From contig CAZFSG010000047.1 of assembly GCA_964521665.1 (NCBI GenBank), forward strand, positions 1-9,669: a stretch of 9,669 nt of DNA, written 5' to 3'. The notes under the pieces were generated by a model. The model worked only from the letters and a program-made list of their open reading frames with translations. It was not told the DNA's origin and ran no database searches. This document shows positions 6,139 to 9,669 of the stretch, piece by piece. Within the stretch, counting starts at the first letter, position 1. Each line of letters starts with the position of its first letter. This stretch comes from JANXDG01 sp964521665. Its GTDB lineage: Bacteria; Elusimicrobiota; Endomicrobiia; DTEH01. The translations under genes were made by a program, and so were the position numbers.

Positions 6139-6693
6139 ATGATGTTATCAGATAAAGAGATACAAGAATATGTGGAAAAATATAAAATGATAGAACCGTT
6201 TGAGGATAATAGATTAGTGAAATTAGACAAAAAAATTTCTTGGGGTGTTTCATCTTATGGTTATGATATAAGATTATCAGACGAGTTTTTAGTTCCACAA
6301 GATAATTCAGACATCATTGTGGATCCAAAAAATTTTGATTTGTCAAAATTTAAAAAAGTGAAAACAGAAAGTTATACAATTGCTGCTAATAATTTTGTAT
6401 TAGGTAAAAGTTTTGAATATTTCAGAATACCAAGAGATATTTTAGTTGTTGTTTTTGGAAAATCAACTTATGCAAGATGCGGACTTGTAGTTAATATAAC
6501 ACCGCTTGAACCAGAGTGGGAAGGATATATTACGATTTCTATAATTAATCCATTAAATCACAAAATAAAAATCTATGCAAACGAAGGTATTGCTCAAGCT
6601 GTTTTTTTAAAAACAAACAGTTTATGCGAAATTTCGTATAAAGATAAAAAAGGTAAATACCAAGCACAAAAAGATATTACACCAGCAATGTAA
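6139..6693 (+). CDS. dcd: dCTP deaminase family protein with altered catalytic position
   Basis: Dcd converts dCTP to dUTP and ammonia as a trimer; related proteins hydrolyse dUTP. The 184 residues match from end to end the Rickettsia/Chlamydia-type Dcd I recall: SSYGYDIRLSDEF (38-50), VDPKNFD (61-67), EYFRIPRD (93-100), GKSTYARCG (107-115), PLEPEWEG (122-129), KIYANEGIAQ (144-153) and YKDKKGKYQAQK (167-178). The catalytic glutamate of the family (E138 in E. coli, in VLEFYN) aligns with S134 here (TISIIN). Either the enzyme is not a normal deaminase or it uses another residue. A GAGGAG Shine-Dalgarno (6122-6127) lies 11 bases before the first of two adjacent ATG codons; either could start. 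It is 115 bp after nrdJ, with no strong promoter seen between, and 12 bp before guaB. Confidence 0.85.
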   Translation: MMLSDKEIQEYVEKYKMIEPFEDNRLVKLDKKISWGVSSYGYDIRLSDEFLVPQDNSDIIVDPKNFDLSKFKKVKTESYTIAANNFVLGKSFEYFRIPRDILVVVFGKSTYARCGLVVNITPLEPEWEGYITISIINPLNHKIKIYANEGIAQAVFLKTNSLCEISYKDKKGKYQAQKDITPAM

Positions 6694-6705
6694 AAGGAGG
6701 TTGCT

Positions 6706-7866
6706 ATGGCATTTTTTATAGGAAGGGATAAAGAAGCTAGAAGAGCATATGGTTTTGATGAAGTAGCAATAGTACCAGGTAGTATAACAATTGATCCTGA
6801 AGATACTGATACTTCTGTTGAGTTATGCGGTTTTAAATTACAAGTACCGTTAATTGCTTCTGCTATGGATGGCGTAGTTGACCCTAAGATGGCTGTTGAA
6901 TTAGGTAAACTTGGTGCGTTAGGAGTCTTAAATCTTGACGGTATCTATACTCGTTATGAAAATCCATATGAACAAATTGAAAAAATTGTTTCTGCACCAG
7001 ATGACAAAGCCACTGAGATAATACAACAGATTTATAAACAACCCGTTAAAGAAGATTTAATATATGAGAGGATTAAAGAAATTAAAAAAGAAAAAGTTTT
7101 ATGTGCTGTCTCAACTGTGCCACAAAATGCACCAAAATATGTAAAAATTGCTAAAGAAGCAGGTGCTGATATTTTTGTTATTCAAGCCACAGTTGTTACT
7201 GTGAAACATTACTCTTCCAAATACGGATGTGTTGATTTAGAAAAAATCTGTAAAGAAAGTGGATTACCGATAATTATAGGAAATTGTGTCACATATAAAG
7301 TTGCTTTAGAACTTATGGAGATAGGAGCTTCTGCTATACTTGTTGGAGTAGGACCAGGTGCTGCATGTACAACAAGACAAGTTTTAGGTATAGGAGTACC
7401 ACAGATTACTGCTACTGTTGATTGCGCAAAAGCAAGAGATTTTTATTTCAAAAAAACTGGTAGATATGTTCCAGTTATAACAGATGGTGGGATGATTACT
7501 AGTGGTGATATATGTAAAGCATTTGTAGCAGGTGCTGACCTTGTGATGGTTGGTTCAGGTTTTGCAAAAGCAAAAGAAGCGCCGGGTAAAGGTTATCATT
7601 GGGGCATGGCAATGCCACATTTTTATCTCCCAAGAGGTGCAAGAATATATGTAGGCACCACAGGTAGTTTAAAAGAAATACTTTTTGGTCCATCAAGGAC
7701 TGACGATGGAACACAAAACTTAGTTGGTGCATTAAAGACCTGTATGGGAAATGTTGGTGCAAGAAATATTAAAGAACTACAACTTGCACAACTTATTATA
7801 GCACCAGAAATAACTACCGAAGGTAAAAGATATCAGAAAGAACAAAAGGTGGGAATGGGAAAGTAA
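6706..7866 (+). CDS. guaB: GuaB3-type IMP dehydrogenase / GMP reductase family protein
   Basis: This is a TIM-barrel purine enzyme of the IMP dehydrogenase/GMP reductase family. IMP dehydrogenase makes XMP from IMP with NAD+; GMP reductase returns GMP to IMP. Visible features are IASAMDGVVDP (50-60), the catalytic loop GVGPGAACTTR with C221 (214-224), the phosphate-binding ITDGGM (258-263) and VGSGFAKAKE (282-291), and a C-terminal block GTTGSLKEILFGP (317-329). At 386 residues it lacks the CBS pair of classical ~490-residue GuaB. The GPGAACTTR loop, EAPGKGYHWGMA (291-302) and missing Arg-Tyr flap dyad resemble the GuaB3 subfamily, of which a cyanobacterial member was reported to act as a GMP reductase. 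The gene starts behind a near-perfect AAGGAGG and ends three bases before guaA. That context favours IMP dehydrogenase, but direction is unresolved. Confidence 0.88.
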   Translation: MAFFIGRDKEARRAYGFDEVAIVPGSITIDPEDTDTSVELCGFKLQVPLIASAMDGVVDPKMAVELGKLGALGVLNLDGIYTRYENPYEQIEKIVSAPDDKATEIIQQIYKQPVKEDLIYERIKEIKKEKVLCAVSTVPQNAPKYVKIAKEAGADIFVIQATVVTVKHYSSKYGCVDLEKICKESGLPIIIGNCVTYKVALELMEIGASAILVGVGPGAACTTRQVLGIGVPQITATVDCAKARDFYFKKTGRYVPVITDGGMITSGDICKAFVAGADLVMVGSGFAKAKEAPGKGYHWGMAMPHFYLPRGARIYVGTTGSLKEILFGPSRTDDGTQNLVGALKTCMGNVGARNIKELQLAQLIIAPEITTEGKRYQKEQKVGMGK

Positions 7867-7869
7867 GGA

Positions 7870-9417
7870 ATGATATTAATACTTGATTTTGGTTCACAAT
7901 ACACACAGCTTATTGCAAGAAGAATTAGAGAATTAAATGTTTATTGTGAAATACATCCTTATAATACGGATATCTCAAATTTTAAAAATCTTAAAGGTTT
8001 AGTATTTTCTGGTGGACCTGATAGTGTTTATGAAAAAAACTCGCCTAAAATAAAAACTTCTCAACTTTATTATGTCATAAATAATAAAATTCCTATTCTT
8101 GGAATTTGCTATGGTATGCAACTTTTGACATATATTTTAGATGGTGAAGTTGTGCAAAGTAAAATTCATGAATATGGATTGTCAAAAATAAAAATAATAC
8201 ATAAAAGTTTGTTATTTAAAGATGTCCCTGAGTGTTCAATTGTATGGATGAGTCATGGTGATACAATAAAAAAATTACCTTTAGGATTTCAAACAGTTGC
8301 TATTACTGAAAATAATTTAATAGCCGCAGCAGAAAGTCTTAAAAAAAATATATATCTTCTTCAATTCCATCCAGAAGTAAAACATACTGAATATGGTATA
8401 CAGATAATAAAAAATTTTGTTTTTGAAATTTGCAAAGAGAAACCTCTTTGGCAAATGAAAAACTTTGTTGATACTTCAATAGAAGAAATAAAAAATGTTG
8501 TAGGTGATAAACCAGCGATATGTGCTATTTCAGGCGGTGTTGATTCTTCAGTTGCTTCAACTTTAGTATACAAAGCGATTGGTAAAAATTTACATTGTAT
8601 ATTTGTAGATAATGGACTTTTAAGATACGGTGAAAAAGAAAGAGTAGAAAAAATTTTTAAACCTATTTTTGGTAAGAATCTTTATATTGTTAATGCAGAA
8701 AAAATTTTTTTGTCCAAACTTAAAAATGTAACCGATCCTGAGAAAAAAAGAAAAATAATAGGTAAAACTTTTATTGAAGTTTTTGAACAACAAGCAAAAA
8801 AAATTGAAAAAAAGATAAACAAAAAAATAGAGTTTTTAGTTCAAGGCACACTTTACCCTGATGTTATAGAAAGTGTATCAGTTAAAGGACCATCAAGAAC
8901 TATTAAAACACACCATAATGTTGGTGGTTTACCTAAGAGATTAAAATTTAAACTAATTGAGCCACTTAAGTTTTTATTTAAAGACGAAGTAAGAAAACTT
9001 GGTAAAGAATTAGGATTACCTGATGAAATTTTGTATCGTCATCCTTTCCCAGGACCAGGTTTAGCAGTAAGAATAATTGGTGAGGTTACCAAAAATAGGT
9101 TAGAGTTGTTAAAAAAAGCAGATAGAATCATTGAAGAAGAAATAAGACAAGGAGGTTTTTATGAAAAAGTATGGCAATGTTTTGGAGTTTTATTGCCAGT
9201 AAAAACAGTTGGTATTATGGGAGATAAAAGAACATACGAAAATGTTTTAGCAATAAGATGTGTAGAATCACAAGATGCAATGACTGCTGATTGGGTTAAA
9301 CTACCATATGAATTACTTGGGAAAATATCTAACAGAATCATAAACGAAGTAAGAGGTATAAACAGAGTTGTATATGACATTTCTTCAAAACCACCTTCAA
9401 CTATTGAATGGGAGTAA
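7870..9417 (+). CDS. guaA: GMP synthase, glutamine-hydrolysing
   Basis: This enzyme converts XMP, ATP and glutamine to GMP, the last step of guanine nucleotide synthesis. The N-terminal class I amidotransferase domain (1 to about 190) starts with ILDFGSQYTQLIARRIRE. It has the catalytic triad C80 (in GICYGMQ), H167 and E169 (in QFHPEV). The ATP-pyrophosphatase domain carries the P-loop SGGVDSS (221-227). The C-terminal dimerisation region contains TLYPDVIES, KTHHNVGGLP, HPFPGPGLAVRIIGE and the terminal PPSTIEWE. The 515-residue length and all motifs are normal. The ATG is three bases after the preceding stop and begins the conserved N-terminus directly, so the start is secure; ribosomes probably re-initiate from the upstream gene. 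An XMP-forming partner immediately upstream makes biochemical sense. Confidence 0.97.
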   Translation: MILILDFGSQYTQLIARRIRELNVYCEIHPYNTDISNFKNLKGLVFSGGPDSVYEKNSPKIKTSQLYYVINNKIPILGICYGMQLLTYILDGEVVQSKIHEYGLSKIKIIHKSLLFKDVPECSIVWMSHGDTIKKLPLGFQTVAITENNLIAAAESLKKNIYLLQFHPEVKHTEYGIQIIKNFVFEICKEKPLWQMKNFVDTSIEEIKNVVGDKPAICAISGGVDSSVASTLVYKAIGKNLHCIFVDNGLLRYGEKERVEKIFKPIFGKNLYIVNAEKIFLSKLKNVTDPEKKRKIIGKTFIEVFEQQAKKIEKKINKKIEFLVQGTLYPDVIESVSVKGPSRTIKTHHNVGGLPKRLKFKLIEPLKFLFKDEVRKLGKELGLPDEILYRHPFPGPGLAVRIIGEVTKNRLELLKKADRIIEEEIRQGGFYEKVWQCFGVLLPVKTVGIMGDKRTYENVLAIRCVESQDAMTADWVKLPYELLGKISNRIINEVRGINRVVYDISSKPPSTIEWE

Positions 9418-9422
9418 ATAGT

Positions 9423-9614
9423 GTGTATATAAAAATTGCAATACTATTATCTATACTCTATGGTATAGCAATAGGTAGATGCTGCTAACTCATTTGGCGA
9501 TTGGATTGGTGCAAGAGTTGCTCCTATAAGGTTAGGACTTATTCTTGTGGTATATTTGCATTTTTAGGTGCTTTTTTAGAAGGCGGAAAAGTTGTCAAAA
9601 CAAGGTTCTGTTAA
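9423..9614 (+). pseudogene. Frameshifted remnant of a PiT-family inorganic phosphate transporter
   Basis: PiT proteins import phosphate with a cation and contain the N-terminal motif GANDxAN followed by GARV and a helix. Here that N-terminus is readable only by changing frame. From GTG 9423 it reads KIAILLSILYGIAIG and stops at 9486. A second frame from 9478 gives DAANSFGDWIGARVAP and then RLGLIL. A third from 9549 gives GIFAFLGAFLEGGKVVKT, ending at a stop at 9612-9614. The expected residues between IG and DAAN are missing, consistent with loss of about five bases, and one or four bases are missing near 9547. Only about 65 of the usual 330-500 residues are recognisable. The remainder is deleted or beyond recognition. 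A poorly assembled contig end could look similar. Confidence 0.7.
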
Positions 9615-9669
9615 CTAAAAATGGTGTTCTTTGAAATACAAAAAAATTAATTAAAAAGCAATACATTGT
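9615..9669. other. AT-rich end of window, no feature seen
   Basis: These bases follow the last readable PiT fragment. They hold short frames only, no hairpin with a T-run that would end the guaA transcript, and no start site that could be supported. Confidence 0.4.

Noticed and set aside
6077..6298. Minus-strand open frame of 73 codons across the nrdJ-dcd gap.
   Set aside because: It overlaps the conserved N-terminus of dcd, is low-complexity hydrophobic sequence, and has no family resemblance.

Overview
This is an AT-rich window (roughly 30% GC by eye) from a bacterium. It has standard stop codons, short intergenic gaps and clear Shine-Dalgarno sites. All confident protein genes lie on the plus strand; a single tRNA gene lies on the minus strand. 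The phylum cannot be fixed from sequence alone. A B12-dependent ribonucleotide reductase, a short GuaB3-like IMP dehydrogenase-family enzyme, a short-form CstA transporter and REP-like palindromes would fit an uncultured, probably anaerobic lineage (an Elusimicrobiota-like group is one guess, held weakly).

Left part (1-3153): the last codons of a probable upstream gene; manC, a two-domain mannose-1-phosphate guanylyltransferase / mannose-6-phosphate isomerase that supplies GDP-mannose for surface glycans; and cstA, a membrane transporter of the carbon-starvation (peptide/pyruvate) family. A minus-strand tRNA-Lys(CTT) sits tail-to-tail with cstA, three bases away.

Middle part (3231-3680) is a 450-bp non-coding region with divergent promoters. 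A sigma-70-type promoter faces left to the tRNA. A near-consensus promoter (TTGACA, 17 bp, TATACT) faces right to nrdJ. Two matches to the NrdR operator overlap and follow the nrdJ -10 box, with the 31-bp centre spacing typical of NrdR targets. The predicted nrdJ leader of about 320 nt then carries one intact and two decayed copies of a REP/BIME-like palindromic element, followed by a perfect 15-bp tandem duplication.

Right part (3681-9417) is a nucleotide-metabolism block: nrdJ (class II ribonucleotide reductase), dcd (dCTP deaminase family), a GuaB3-type IMP dehydrogenase/GMP reductase family enzyme, and guaA (GMP synthase). The last three are tightly packed (12-bp and 3-bp gaps) and almost certainly one transcript. 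Together they make dNTPs, handle dCTP/dUTP and feed guanine nucleotides.

The window ends in a frameshifted remnant of a PiT-family phosphate transporter directly behind guaA.

The points most worth a second look are the paired NrdR boxes, the REP/BIME-like elements in the nrdJ leader, a Dcd whose catalytic glutamate position aligns with serine, the GuaB3-type enzyme beside guaA, and the decayed PiT gene. No CRISPR array, IS transposase, phage gene or defence system is visible.
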